Source: Domibacillus indicus
GTDB lineage: Bacteria; Bacillota; Bacilli; Bacillales; Domibacillaceae
Assembly: GCF_023715895.1 (NCBI RefSeq)
Contig: NZ_JAMBOO010000026.1
Span: forward strand, 1-58,162
DNA length: 58,162 nucleotides
Reading direction: 5' to 3'
The notes beneath the pieces are model-generated. The model saw only the letters and a program-made list of their open reading frames with translations. It did not search any database and was not told the origin of the DNA. Numbering within the stretch: the stretch's first letter is position 1; every line of letters starts with the position of its first letter. Made by a program: the position numbers and the translations under genes. This document shows positions 1-8,489 of the stretch, piece by piece.

Positions 1-111
1 CCGTCCGCCGCTAACTTGAACAGAGCAAGCTCTGTCAAGTCCGCTCGACTTGCATGTATTAGGCACGCCGCCAGCGTTCGTCCTGAGCCAGGATCAAACT
101 CTCCAAAAAAG
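1..111 (-). rRNA. 16S ribosomal RNA, 5' end only (partial)
   Basis: The reverse complement contains the universal 16S 5' segment GAGAGTTTGATCCTGGCTCAG, followed by the conserved AACGCTGGCGGCGTGCC block and the V1 hairpin region ending in GCGGCGGACGG. The gene runs off the left edge of the window, so only about the first 110 bases are present. The exact mature 5' end is approximate. Confidence 0.97.
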
Positions 112-194
112 TTTGACTTGCTCATTTTTCCCCATTAAAACACGGGGTGTTTTTAATGGAAAATAAAAATTTAAAACGTTGACGTTTTTATTGA

Positions 195-461
195 TTTTGT
201 TCAGTTTTCAATGTTCAATTCGTTTGCGCTATCTCTGCGACAGCTATAAAAGCATATCATTAATCACTTTTCAATGTCAACAACTTTTTTAAAGTTTATT
301 TATTTCACACTGAGAAGTTATTAACGAAGATACATCACTTTATCATATCTCTCAAATCTAGTCAATCTTTTTGAAAAGATATTAACCAGAACCGTTTAAG
401 ATTCTCACTTACTGTTCAAGCGACGGTGTTAAATATAACACTTTTACTTTTTAAAAGTCAA
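195..461 (-). promoter_or_regulatory. rRNA operon leader: three tandem sigma-A promoters and a boxA-like site
   Basis: On the minus strand three promoters point into the 16S gene. The first is TTGACT (456-461), 18 bases, TATATT (432-437). The second is TTGACT (360-365), 17 bases, TAAAGT (337-342). The third is TTGACA (275-280), 18 bases, TATGCT (251-256). Between the last promoter and the 16S start, around 199-214, lies CATTGAAAACTGAACA, which resembles the boxA antitermination element of Bacillus rRNA leaders. This accounts for the gene-free stretch 112-480; I see no coding sequence there. Confidence 0.75.
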
Positions 462-482
462 ACCTTTTTTTAAAAAGACTAA

Positions 483-530
483 AAAAATAACCCTGTTTTT
501 CTTCTCTTCTACTAAAGAAGAAAAACAGGG
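483..530 (-). terminator. Rho-independent terminator of the AbrB-family gene
   Basis: A perfect 15-bp inverted repeat (491-505 with 516-530, 10-base loop) is followed on the minus strand by a run of seven T within TTATTTTTTT. It sits 16 bases after the stop codon of the gene at 547-1647 and separates it from the rRNA promoters. Confidence 0.9.
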
Positions 531-546
531 TGAAAAGTTAATTGTA

Positions 547-1647
547 CTAAACGGATGCATGAGAATGAGTGTCTTTTCTTGTCTCCCACGCGTGCAGCAT
601 TCGGAATACTGGCGGCAGCACGAGGATCACCGCAATAATACGCAAAACTTGAACAGCTACAACAAAAGTCGCATCAGCATTGAGAACGACTGCGGTAGTT
701 GCCATTTCCGCTACGCCACCTGGCGCAAACGCCAAAGCAGCCGTCATAAACGCGAGACCCGTTGCTTTTGACACGATATACGCGCAAACAAACATAGCGC
801 TAATAAACAGAACCGTACTAATAAACGCGATAGCAATGGTCTGCTTCAACCCATAAAACATTTCTTTTCGAAACCTTGATCCAATGGAAGCAGCAATCAC
901 AATTTGCGAAAGGATCATAATTTCGTGCGGCCAGTAAGCCTGCATATCGTATCCGACCACAGAAGATGTACCTGCCTGTACAATTGCTGTTGACAGCATG
1001 CCTCCCAGCAGCCAGGGAGCAGGAAATTTTAATTTTTTTCCGACATGGTAGCCCGCATACGCTGTTACAGCGAGAACCGCTGTCCAGCCAAAGCTGGTCC
1101 ATTCAAATACAGAAGGAGCTGTTTGGGCAGCAGAAGCGCCAGATGGGTGAAATACGAGGACCGAAACAACGATAGGGATAATAAAGATAACCAAAAACAC
1201 ACGCATCGTCTGCAAAATGCTGACAACCGCTGTATTAGCTCCTACTTCTTCGGCAATTCCCGGCATAGCCGACAAACCGCCAGGAGCTGTACTGAAAAAG
1301 CTTGTCAGCATATCTGTTTTGCTGAATTTCCACAAAACCACACCTGACAGGAGCGAAAATACGATCGAAAGCAGGAGCATAATGATAATAACCGCCCAAT
1401 CCCTTTGAAAAACAGCAAGAACGGAAAGATTGATTTTTTGACCAAGCTCAATGCCTAAAATACATTGACCAGCATAAAGCCAGTATTTCGGAACGCCTTT
1501 CTTTCCTAAAACGTTTGGCTTAGTGAAAGAAATAAGCATAGCGGCTAAAAGTGTGCCGAGCATCCAGCCAATCGACAGGCCAGTCATGGAAAGCAGCAGC
1601 CCTCCAATAGCGCTTATGGCAATAAACAGCCATTTTGTTTCTTTCAT
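547..1647 (-). CDS. AbrB-family (PF05145) membrane protein, putative transporter
   Basis: This 366-residue protein is almost entirely hydrophobic, with about ten predicted membrane segments and the internal duplication expected of the AbrB/ammonia-monooxygenase-like family (PF05145). The repeated motifs GGLLLSMTGLSIGWMLGTLL near the N terminus and APWLLGGMLSTAIVQ near residue 210 are typical, as are the two PGG(L/V) turns (TAPGGLSAMPGIAEE and FAPGGVAEMATTA). The ATG has an AAGGAG site five bases upstream. It is divergently transcribed from a LysR regulator across an intergenic region that carries a LysR-type palindrome, so that regulator probably controls it. The substrate is unknown; the old name ammonia monooxygenase for this family is misleading because there are no metal-centre residues. 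Confidence 0.85.
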   Translation of the reverse strand: MKETKWLFIAISAIGGLLLSMTGLSIGWMLGTLLAAMLISFTKPNVLGKKGVPKYWLYAGQCILGIELGQKINLSVLAVFQRDWAVIIIMLLLSIVFSLLSGVVLWKFSKTDMLTSFFSTAPGGLSAMPGIAEEVGANTAVVSILQTMRVFLVIFIIPIVVSVLVFHPSGASAAQTAPSVFEWTSFGWTAVLAVTAYAGYHVGKKLKFPAPWLLGGMLSTAIVQAGTSSVVGYDMQAYWPHEIMILSQIVIAASIGSRFRKEMFYGLKQTIAIAFISTVLFISAMFVCAYIVSKATGLAFMTAALAFAPGGVAEMATTAVVLNADATFVVAVQVLRIIAVILVLPPVFRMLHAWETRKDTHSHASV

Positions 1648-1710
1648 GGTGACTCCTTCTTTCTTCTTGTTCTACTATTTACTATAATGAAAAAAGAGAA
1701 ATAAATAAAA

Positions 1711-1735
1711 TATCGTTTATCTATACTTAACGATA
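1711..1735. promoter_or_regulatory. LysR-type operator in the divergent intergenic region
   Basis: TATCGTT and AACGATA form a perfect 7-bp inverted repeat separated by 11 bases, the T-N11-A geometry of LysR-family sites. It lies 33 bases before the LysR start codon and upstream of the divergent AbrB-family gene, whose possible -10 (TATAGT on the minus strand) is at 1681-1686. Confidence 0.6.
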
Positions 1736-1767
1736 AATATTGATTATTTCTGTAAGGAGACGGTCAA

Positions 1768-2640
1768 ATGGATGAGCGCGACTGGCTTATATTACAAACG
1801 CTGCATGCACATAAAAATATTACAAGCGCCGCGCGGTCGCTTTATATTTCCCAGCCTGCTCTGACAAACCGGCTGAAACAAATGGAAAAAGAGTTTGGCG
1901 TGCAGATTGTCACACGTGGGAGGCGCGGTGTACAGTTTACACCGCAGGGAGATTATTTAGCAAAGTGTGCAGACGATATGATTCACCGCATGCAGAAAAT
2001 CAAAGAAAACGTGTTAAATATGGAAAATACGATGTCCGGCACACTTCGTCTCGGTGTCTCAACTTTTTTTACGGATTATAAGCTGCCGGGCCTTTTAAAA
2101 ATGTTTAAAGAAGAATATCCAAATGTCGAGTTTAAAGTTGTGACAGAATGGAGCAGCCATATTACCCATTTAATACACAACCAGGATGTACACGTTGGAT
2201 TCGTCAAAGGCGATTACGGCTGGAAAGACCAAAAGCGCCTCCTGTTTGAAGAAACCATCTGTGTGGCATCGAAGCATGAAATTGACCTGGACAACCTGCC
2301 AGACCATCCGAGAATTGATTACAGGACTGATCAAGGACTGAAAATGGTCGTCGATAACTGGTGGGCAGAGAATTATGCGAAGCCACCTTTAATCAGCATT
2401 GACGTTGACAAAGCCGGCACGTGCAAAAACATGGTGGCAAACGGTCTCGGCTATGCCATTTTGCCAAGCATGATTTTAGAAGACATCGAAAATCTCCATA
2501 AAATTCCTTTAAGGCAGCCAAACGGCGAGCTGATCAAGCGGAAAGGCTGGATGTTTTTTCATGAGGAATCGCTTGAATTAAATATTGTCAGAGCGTTTGT
2601 TGAATTTATTGAACGAATTGATCTTAAAGCCATTCATTAA
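1768..2640 (+). CDS. LysR-family transcriptional regulator
   Basis: The 290-residue protein has an N-terminal winged helix-turn-helix (residues about 5-62, with TSAARSLYISQPALTNRLKQ as the recognition region) and a C-terminal periplasmic-binding-protein-like effector domain starting near residue 90 (GTLRLGVSTFFTDYKLPGLL). Length matches the family norm. The ATG follows an AAGGAG site (TAAGGAGACGGTCAA). It faces away from the AbrB-family membrane protein, a common arrangement in which the LysR protein activates the neighbour and represses itself. The effector is not predictable from the sequence. Confidence 0.93.
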   Translation: MDERDWLILQTLHAHKNITSAARSLYISQPALTNRLKQMEKEFGVQIVTRGRRGVQFTPQGDYLAKCADDMIHRMQKIKENVLNMENTMSGTLRLGVSTFFTDYKLPGLLKMFKEEYPNVEFKVVTEWSSHITHLIHNQDVHVGFVKGDYGWKDQKRLLFEETICVASKHEIDLDNLPDHPRIDYRTDQGLKMVVDNWWAENYAKPPLISIDVDKAGTCKNMVANGLGYAILPSMILEDIENLHKIPLRQPNGELIKRKGWMFFHEESLELNIVRAFVEFIERIDLKAIH

Positions 2641-2676
2641 AAAACAGCTCTCCTGTTTCATAGGGAGAGCTGTTTT
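2641..2676. terminator. Bidirectional terminator between convergent genes
   Basis: A 13-bp stem (2641-2653 with 2664-2676) begins immediately after the LysR stop codon. It is flanked by A and T runs on both sides and also abuts the stop codon of the minus-strand SDR gene, so it can serve both genes. Confidence 0.9.
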
Positions 2677-3320
2677 TAAATTTGTTTTAACGCACTGCTG
2701 ATCGACTTTTCTCCAGAGATCAGATCAAAGGAACGGTTAAACGTATGGGCCTCGTCAAGTGCATGAAAAACGACCGACGCTACGTCTTCACGCGGAATGG
2801 AACCGCGCTCAAGCTGTTCGCCCGCCTCCACTCTTCCTGTGCCCGGCTCATCCAACAAGCCGCCAGGGCGCACAATCGTATAAGTCAGTGAGCTTTGTTC
2901 AACTGCACGGTCTGCATAGTGCTTCGCTACATAGTAAGGAAGAATCGCTTTATTCCAGTTTTCGCGATTGTTCGCTTGTAGCGCACTCACCATCACAAAT
3001 CGTTTTACTCCGATTTTTTCGGCTGCTTCCACCATTTTTGCTGCTCCATCTAAGTCAATCAAAAGCGTTTTATCAGGACCGGTGTGACCGCCGGATCCAG
3101 CGGTAAAAACAATCGCATCACAGCCATACGCCGCATCTGTCAGCTCATCTACACTGCCTTCCAGATTGGCAACAACCGCTTCTATTCCTTTTTCCCTCAG
3201 CGCTTCCGCTTGTTCTTCCTTGCGTACCATAGCCCGCGCTTCGTGCTTCTCACTACCCTGCAGAAGCCCGACTAATTTTTGCCCGATTTGTCCGTTTGCT
3301 CCAACTACCAGCACTTTCAT
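2676..3320 (-). CDS. yhfK: NAD(P)-binding SDR-like protein, YhfK type
   Basis: The 214-residue protein has the atypical-SDR Rossmann motif GANGQIGQKLV at residues 7-17 and the family landmarks FTAGSGGHTG, VMVSALQANNRENWN and YYVAKHYAD, ending with TIVRPGGL. Length and motif order match B. subtilis YhfK (214 residues) closely. Members of this group bind NAD(P) through one Rossmann fold and are thought to be oxidoreductases or nucleotide sensors; the substrate of YhfK is not established. The start is ATG with an AAAGAGGTG site. It lies 76 bases downstream of the thioesterase gene on the same strand. Confidence 0.88.
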   Translation of the reverse strand: MKVLVVGANGQIGQKLVGLLQGSEKHEARAMVRKEEQAEALREKGIEAVVANLEGSVDELTDAAYGCDAIVFTAGSGGHTGPDKTLLIDLDGAAKMVEAAEKIGVKRFVMVSALQANNRENWNKAILPYYVAKHYADRAVEQSSLTYTIVRPGGLLDEPGTGRVEAGEQLERGSIPREDVASVVFHALDEAHTFNRSFDLISGEKSISSALKQI

Positions 3321-3396
3321 TGTATATGAGCACCTCTTTCCAAATCATTTCCTGCTCATTATTTCAAAAAAAGGAAGTGGGATCAAACGAGACGAC

Positions 3397-3909
3397 TTAC
3401 GACTCTAATTTGTCTGTCGTTAAATAAGCCGCTAATTCTTTACTGTCCTTTTTCCGCTCTTTCCGCTTTTGTGCCCGCATTGGTGCCGTTTCATTCAGCT
3501 TTTTTTCTTCATTCGTAACAGGGATCACACCTGGAACAGGAGCCGGACGCCGGTTGTCGTCCAGGGCGACAAACGTCAAAAAAGCAGTAGCCGCGATTTT
3601 TCTCGCACCGGTTTTTAAATCTTCCGCAATAATTTTAACAAAGACTTCCATCGAAGAACTGCCTGTCCACGTCACAAACGATTCAAAGCAAACCGAATCG
3701 CTCGGGCGGATCGGATGTAAAAAGTCGACAGAATCGGTTGAAGCCGTTACACATTCCTTCCGGCTGTGGCGCGCAGCTGAAATGGACGCAACCTGGTCCA
3801 CATCACTCATCAGACGTCCCCCAAATAATGTATTATGATTGTTTACATCGTTTGGAAACACCCGGCTTGTCCGCACGACACGAGATTCTCTGCATTTTTT
3901 CGGCTCCAT
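3397..3909 (-). CDS. ykhA: Acyl-CoA thioesterase, hotdog fold, YkhA type
   Basis: The 170-residue protein is a single hotdog-fold acyl-CoA hydrolase. The motifs VFPNDVNNHNTLFGGRLMSDVDQ and SVDFLHPIRPSD are characteristic of the YciA/BACH/YkhA group, where the N-H-T-FGG segment contributes the active site. The enzyme should hydrolyse acyl-CoA to free acid and CoA in the cytoplasm. The last 40 residues are charged and probably flexible. The ATG has only a weak GTGAGTGAT Shine-Dalgarno match. The gene is followed on the same strand by yhfK after 76 bases without an obvious terminator. Confidence 0.88.
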   Translation of the reverse strand: MEPKKCRESRVVRTSRVFPNDVNNHNTLFGGRLMSDVDQVASISAARHSRKECVTASTDSVDFLHPIRPSDSVCFESFVTWTGSSSMEVFVKIIAEDLKTGARKIAATAFLTFVALDDNRRPAPVPGVIPVTNEEKKLNETAPMRAQKRKERKKDSKELAAYLTTDKLES

Positions 3910-3989
3910 TGTTTATCACTCACTTATCTTTAATTTTAGAAATATGCGTTTCATTATAGTCCCAAAATACGTATAAAGAAAGGAGGATT

Positions 3990-4841
3990 TTACAAGAGCT
4001 GGCGAATCGCATGAGCGACACCAAATTCGTCGTTGGCGAGTGTGACAGCCCCCGCTTTTTCTTTTACTCCTTCCGGCGCATTGCCCATTGCCACACTCCG
4101 GCCGGCGGCTTCAAACATCGATATATCATTGAAGTTGTCGCCGATCGCCATCGTTTCTTCTGTTTTCACACCAAATTGATCAGCCAGCTTCCGAACAGCA
4201 TTTCCTTTTGAAACATCCGGATGCATAATATCGAACACATGACTCGCTGAAGCCGTCAGAGCAAGATCACGCCGGCCCGCATAACGGTCCCATGCTTCCT
4301 GCAATTTTTCTTCATCATAAGAAAAAGCGAGCAAATTAAAATACTGATTCGTTTCCTGCAGTATCTCTTTATAAGACGTTACAAAATGAAAAGGTTCCTG
4401 ACTAAACTGCCGCTCGGCCGCTTCTTTCATTTCTTCACGGTCCGCATGCGGGTTGGCTGTTAGAATACGGTCCATTTCAACTTTCACCAATTCATGGCCA
4501 TTGTTCGGTGAAAAAATGCTTTGTTCTGAAAATACCTCGTAGTAAAAGCTGCGCGCTTCAAAATAAGCGAGGATCTCTTCTGCCTGTTCCCTGCTTAAGG
4601 AAACAGCCTGGACACAAGTTCCGGACGGGTCATGTATTGTCGCTCCGTTCGCGCCGATAATCCAGGTGACCAGTCCAGCCTCCTTCATAAGCTTTGAAGC
4701 ATCCGGGTATGAGCGTCCAGTTGAAATGACAACCTCTATTCCTTTTTTCTGCGCTTTGCGTATCGCTTCTATATTTTCATGCGGAATCTTATTTTGGCTG
4801 CTGAGAAGTGTTCCATCCATATCTATAGCAATCAGCTTCAT
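3990..4841 (-). CDS. ywtE: Cof-type HAD phosphatase, YwtE-like
   Basis: The 283-residue protein has the HAD motifs in order: DMDGTLL (residues 7-13), STGR near residue 40, a lysine in SKGNAVRKLA near 210, and GDNFNDISMFEAAG near 235, with a Cof-type C2 cap between them. It ends GVAHAIRQLL, close to the end of B. subtilis YwtE, one of the phosphatases that remove phosphate from 5-amino-6-(5-phosphoribitylamino)uracil in riboflavin synthesis and can act on FMN. Its start overlaps the stop of the inositol-phosphatase-family gene by four bases (ATGA), so the two are translationally coupled. Confidence 0.85.
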   Translation of the reverse strand: MKLIAIDMDGTLLSSQNKIPHENIEAIRKAQKKGIEVVISTGRSYPDASKLMKEAGLVTWIIGANGATIHDPSGTCVQAVSLSREQAEEILAYFEARSFYYEVFSEQSIFSPNNGHELVKVEMDRILTANPHADREEMKEAAERQFSQEPFHFVTSYKEILQETNQYFNLLAFSYDEEKLQEAWDRYAGRRDLALTASASHVFDIMHPDVSKGNAVRKLADQFGVKTEETMAIGDNFNDISMFEAAGRSVAMGNAPEGVKEKAGAVTLANDEFGVAHAIRQLL

Positions 4842-5596
4842 TTTGCTTCCTCAAGCAAAGAAACGAGTTTGTCAGCCGCCTGTTTCTGTCCAAACATCGT
4901 ATACGGACCGGCTGCTGCCACTACACCTCCTGCTTCAGTTACAAGAAGCTGACCTGCCGCAATATCATAAAAAGCCGGGTTCATATAAAGTGCAGCATCC
5001 CATTTTCCGGCTGCAATGTATGCGAGCGTAACAGCTGCCGTGCCAATAATGCGGACGCGGTATACATCGTTTACAATCTTCGAAAGCAGATCGAGCCGCT
5101 GCACATTCGCTTCTTTGCTGCCGTCTTTCGCAAAATCGCTATGTGAAACAAAGGATTCCGCCAAAGGCACATTCCTTACACGAATCGGTTCACCATCCTT
5201 AAAAGCACCGCCGCCTTTTGATGCCCAATACGTTTCATCCAGCCCTGGCAGATCAATGACTCCGACAATCGGTTCTCCTTTGTATGTAAGCGCAATGGAG
5301 ACGCCATACTGCGGTACGCCAATGCTGTAGTTAATCGTTCCATCAATCGGATCAATTACCCATTCGTAGTCACTGTCCGCCTCAATCACTCCAGCTTCTT
5401 CACTGAAAATGCGATGTTCTGGATACTTCTGTTGAATTCGTTCGATAATAAGCGCTTCGACTTTGATATCCATTTCCGTAACGAAATCCTTTGCTGCTTT
5501 GATTGTCTGTCCGCCCGCTTTTCCGGCATTCGGCCGTAAAAAAGCACCCGCTTCCTTTCCAAGCTCAATCGCAAACGCAGTATACTCCTCGTACAT
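4838..5596 (-). CDS. Inositol monophosphatase family protein
   Basis: The 252-residue protein carries the lithium-sensitive phosphatase motifs: EEAG at about residue 66, WVIDPIDGTINYS at about 79-91 (two metal-ligand aspartates) and YDIAAGQLLVTEAGG near 212-226 (third metal-binding aspartate). Family members are Mg-dependent phosphomonoesterases acting on inositol phosphates, NADP or PAP. B. subtilis YktC is the likely equivalent. The ATG follows a GGAG site about eight bases upstream. It is the first gene of a two-gene unit with the HAD phosphatase and is separated from the upstream aldo/keto reductase by a terminator. Confidence 0.88.
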   Translation of the reverse strand: MYEEYTAFAIELGKEAGAFLRPNAGKAGGQTIKAAKDFVTEMDIKVEALIIERIQQKYPEHRIFSEEAGVIEADSDYEWVIDPIDGTINYSIGVPQYGVSIALTYKGEPIVGVIDLPGLDETYWASKGGGAFKDGEPIRVRNVPLAESFVSHSDFAKDGSKEANVQRLDLLSKIVNDVYRVRIIGTAAVTLAYIAAGKWDAALYMNPAFYDIAAGQLLVTEAGGVVAAAGPYTMFGQKQAADKLVSLLEEAK

Positions 5597-5637
5597 CCAA
5601 TCGCTCCTATCCTTATATGTATTAATCGTATCATATC

Positions 5638-5676
5638 AAAAAAAGGGCCTGCTCCTCCACCGTTGGAGAGCAGGCA
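5638..5676 (-). terminator. Terminator after the aldo/keto reductase
   Basis: GCCTGCT and AGCAGGC (arms at 5647-5653 and 5670-5676) with an inner CTCCA/TGGAG stem form a hairpin, followed on the minus strand by a run of eight T. It lies five bases beyond the reductase stop codon. Confidence 0.85.
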
Positions 5677-5680
5677 TCCA

Positions 5681-6667
5681 TTAATAAACACCACGAATAT
5701 GCTGTTTTACTTTTTCATCATAAAACGTTTTGATCCGCTCCTGCTCTTCCTGTGTGAAAGAAGGTGTGTGGAGCGCCCGCAGGTTTTGCTCGACTTGCCG
5801 CGTGTTTTTAAATCCGGGAATGATGCACGTTACTTCCGGATAATCGAGTATCCAGCGAAGAGAGGCTTCTGCCATCGATCCTCTTCCCTCTGCAATCCAC
5901 TTTAATTCACCCGAAAGCTCAACGCCTTTTTGAAAGCCAAGCCCCGCAAAGGTTTCACCAACATTAAATGCATGTCCATCATTATTAAGATGGCGGTGAT
6001 CGTCCTCTTCAAACGTATCACTTTGCTTGAACTTGCCCGTCAGCAGGCCGCTCGCAAGCGGAAGGCGGACGATAATACCAACGCCCTGTTTCTTCGCTCT
6101 TTGAAACAGCTCTTCCGCGGGCTTTTGACGAAAAAGGTTGAAAATCACCTGCAGGCTTTTGACGTTTGGGTGTTCAAGGCAAAGAAGGCCCTCTTCGACG
6201 CTTTCTACACTGACTCCGTAGTGCCGTACTTTTCCTTCTCTTTGAAGGCGGTCCAAAACATGAAAGACCTCGCCTTCCTCCAAAATCTTTGTAGCCGGAC
6301 AGTGAATTTGATACAAACCAACTCTCTCACGCGCCATTCTTCTTAAACTTGCTTCGCAATATGTACTGACTTGTTCATAAGAATAAGTTTCCGGCGCATG
6401 AATATCTCCTTGGCGGCAAAACTTCGTTGCAACATAAACCTCATCTTCTCTTCCTTTGGTGGCTTTAGCCAGCAGCCGTTCACTATGGCCGTCTCCGTAA
6501 ACATCGGCTGTATCAAAAAAATTCACACCCTGTTCCATTGCGTAATTCAGGGCTTTTAATGATTCTTCATCTGTCGTTTTCCCCCAAGAGCCACCGATTG
6601 CCTACGTACCAAAGCTGATTTCGCTTACCTTCAATCCCGTATTGCCCAGTTCGCGATAGTTCATCAT
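5681..6667 (-). pseudogene. Aldo/keto reductase interrupted by an in-frame amber codon
   Basis: The reading frame from the ATG at 6665-6667 (GGGAGG site upstream) encodes the normal start of an aldo/keto reductase, MMNYRELGNTGLKVSEISFG-T, then TAG at 6602-6604 (codon 22), then AIGGSWGKTTDEESL and the rest without further breaks to 5681. Family members read FGTWAIGG here, so TAG replaces a conserved tryptophan codon. The remainder keeps the catalytic tetrad landmarks: FFDTADVYG (Asp, Tyr), VATKFC (Lys) and YQIHCPA (His). An internal restart at Met 6538 would lack the first beta strand. The full product would have 328 residues. It may be a recent nonsense mutant, a sequencing error, or a read-through gene. 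A CRE-like site lies just upstream. Confidence 0.88.
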
Positions 6668-6683
6668 GATCCTCCCTTGATTA

Positions 6684-6711
6684 AGAAAACGCTTTTATAA
6701 AAGTAAGTATA
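6684..6711 (-). promoter_or_regulatory. Candidate -10 element and CcpA (cre) site before the aldo/keto reductase
   Basis: TATACT on the minus strand (6706-6711) is a good -10. Just downstream AGAAAACGCTTTTA (6684-6697, plus-strand reading) matches the cre consensus TGAAAACGCTTTCA at 12 of 14 positions. A cre at the transcription start would fit repression by CcpA during growth on preferred sugars. The -35 is weak. Confidence 0.45.
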
Positions 6712-6725
6712 CGGGACATGCCGAT

Positions 6726-6766
6726 AAAACAAAAGCGCCGGCCCCCTGATCAAAGGTGCCAGCGCT
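6726..6766 (-). terminator. Terminator after moaA
   Basis: Minus-strand AGCGCTGGC pairs with GCCGGCGCT around an ACC/GGG extension, followed by TTTTGTTTTA. It begins five bases after the moaA stop. Confidence 0.85.
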
Positions 6767-6770
6767 GCTT

Positions 6771-7778
6771 TTATCCGCCAATATAAGACATGCCGATTTT
6801 TTTACGGCTTTTAGCCGTTTGCTCTGTTCGTTCATCGGAATAGCGGTCTGTCCGCTTTTCCCATACACCGCGAATAGCCTGGGCCAGCTCTTCGTCTGAA
6901 GCACCGGAGCGCAGCAGTTCTCTTATATCAAATCCATTTGTCGCAAACAAGCACGTATAAAACTTTCCATCCGATGAAAGCCGGGCGCGTGTGCAGGAAG
7001 AACAAAACGACTCAGAAACAGAAGGAATAAACCCAACTTCTGCTTTCGCATCTTTATAACGGTACCGTCCGGCTACTTCACCGAAATAAGCTGATTCGGC
7101 TGAAATGAGTTCTTCTGTTTCGCGAAGGCGGTCAAGAAGCTCTCCTTTTGTGACGACTTGTTTAAAACTCCAGCCGTTGTCTGTGCCTACATCCATAAAT
7201 TCAATAAAACGGAGAGTGATGGCCCGCTCCTTAAAATAAGCTGCCATCGGAACGACTTCATGATCGTTCACACCTTTTTGCACGACCATATTGACCTTCA
7301 CTGTAAATCCAAGTGACTGCGCGTAGTCAATATTTTGAAGAATAACATCCGGTGAAACTCCCCGGCCATTCATCTTCCCGAACGTTTCTTTTGATAACGC
7401 ATCCAGACTGATGTTCAGCCTCCGAAGCCCTGCATCGAACAACAATTTACCATGCTGCCTCAGCAAAAGTCCGTTTGTCGTCAGACCGATGTCTTCTAGT
7501 CCGTCAAGCGCTGACAGCATGCGGATTAACTCCGGCAGATTACGACGCAGCAGCGGTTCTCCGCCTGTCAGCCGCACTTTCTTAACACCAAATCCTATAA
7601 ACAGCGCTGCCAGCCGTGTGATTTCTTCAAAAGAGAGAAGCTCGCTTTTCGGCATAAACGCGTAATCATCACCAAAAATCTCCTTCGGCATGCAATACGT
7701 ACAGCGAAAGTTGCACCGGTCAGTTACGGAAATCCGCAAATCACGCAATGGACGCTGAAGTGTATCGGTTATGTTCAA
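6771..7778 (-). CDS. moaA: GTP 3',8-cyclase, radical SAM molybdenum cofactor enzyme
   Basis: The 335-residue protein has the radical SAM cysteine motif C-N-F-R-C-T-Y-C near residues 22-29, the GGEPL motif (residues 70-74) and the C-terminal cluster motif [20 protein letters not shown] that binds the second 4Fe-4S centre and GTP. The protein ends in GG, needed for activity in this family. It converts GTP to 3',8-cyclo-7,8-dihydro-GTP, the first step of molybdopterin synthesis, which MoaC completes. It is the last gene of moeA-moaE-moaD-moaA, 28 bases after moaD. Confidence 0.97.
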   Translation of the reverse strand: MNITDTLQRPLRDLRISVTDRCNFRCTYCMPKEIFGDDYAFMPKSELLSFEEITRLAALFIGFGVKKVRLTGGEPLLRRNLPELIRMLSALDGLEDIGLTTNGLLLRQHGKLLFDAGLRRLNISLDALSKETFGKMNGRGVSPDVILQNIDYAQSLGFTVKVNMVVQKGVNDHEVVPMAAYFKERAITLRFIEFMDVGTDNGWSFKQVVTKGELLDRLRETEELISAESAYFGEVAGRYRYKDAKAEVGFIPSVSESFCSSCTRARLSSDGKFYTCLFATNGFDIRELLRSGASDEELAQAIRGVWEKRTDRYSDERTEQTAKSRKKIGMSYIGG

Positions 7779-7806
7779 AGCGCTCAGTCCTTTTTCATAG
7801 TTTTGG

Positions 7807-8040
7807 TTATCCCCCGCTTACCGGTGGAATAAAAGCTACGTGATCACCTGGGTGAACAGGCTCACCTTCGAGTACATATTCTTCATTAACCGCTATTTGC
7901 ACAGCGGAAAAATCAAACTCTGGATACGCTGTTTTGGCCCACTGCAGCACATCTGCTGCAGTGCCGCTCTCCCATTTAAGCTCTTCTTCGGCTTTTCCGG
8001 CCGCTTCTTTTAAGCCCGCAAAATAATGCAGATAAATCAT
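7807..8040 (-). CDS. moaD: Molybdopterin synthase sulfur-carrier subunit
   Basis: This 77-residue ubiquitin-fold protein ends in PPVSGG, the GG tail that MoeB adenylates and that is then thiocarboxylated to donate sulfur for molybdopterin. Its start overlaps the moaE stop by four bases. The partner large subunit MoaE is encoded immediately upstream and the activating enzyme MoeB is in the same region. Confidence 0.95.
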   Translation of the reverse strand: MIYLHYFAGLKEAAGKAEEELKWESGTAADVLQWAKTAYPEFDFSAVQIAVNEEYVLEGEPVHPGDHVAFIPPVSGG

Positions 8041-8489
8041 GCTTTGCCTCCTTCCGGTTTATAAGCTTGATCGCCGATCCATTCTTCTCCATCTTCCCAT
8101 ATTTCTTTTTTCCAGATCGGCACCACTTTTTTGATTTGCTCAATCGCGTATTCATTCGCTTCATAAGCGGCTCTTCGATGCGGAGAGGAGACAGCGATAA
8201 TCACCGCAATGTCAGAAATAGCAAGCTCGCCAATCCGATGAACAATCGCTACGCGTGAACCCGGCCATTTCTCCATAATTTCATCACCGATTTGCGCCAG
8301 CTTTTTTTCAGCCATTGGCACGTATGCTTCATATTTTAAATACATTGTCCGCTTTCCATTTGTCCACTCACGAACTGTACCAGCAAACAGTGTAACCGCA
8401 CCTGCTCCCGGGTGCGTGACGTAATCCATATACGGCGCTCCGTCAAGCGGATCCTCTGTTACATGAAATGGTTTTAATTCAGCTCCCAT
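8037..8489 (-). CDS. moaE: Molybdopterin synthase catalytic subunit
   Basis: The 150-residue protein shows the MoaE signature GAVTLFAGTVREWTNGK, then LKYEAYVPMAEKKL, VAIVHRIGEL and SSPHRRAAYEANEYAIEQIKK containing the catalytic lysine region. With MoaD it inserts two sulfurs into cyclic pyranopterin monophosphate. The ATG lies inside the 3' end of moeA (16-base overlap), with the Shine-Dalgarno GGAAGGAG within the moeA codons, implying translational coupling. Confidence 0.95.
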   Translation of the reverse strand: MGAELKPFHVTEDPLDGAPYMDYVTHPGAGAVTLFAGTVREWTNGKRTMYLKYEAYVPMAEKKLAQIGDEIMEKWPGSRVAIVHRIGELAISDIAVIIAVSSPHRRAAYEANEYAIEQIKKVVPIWKKEIWEDGEEWIGDQAYKPEGGKA

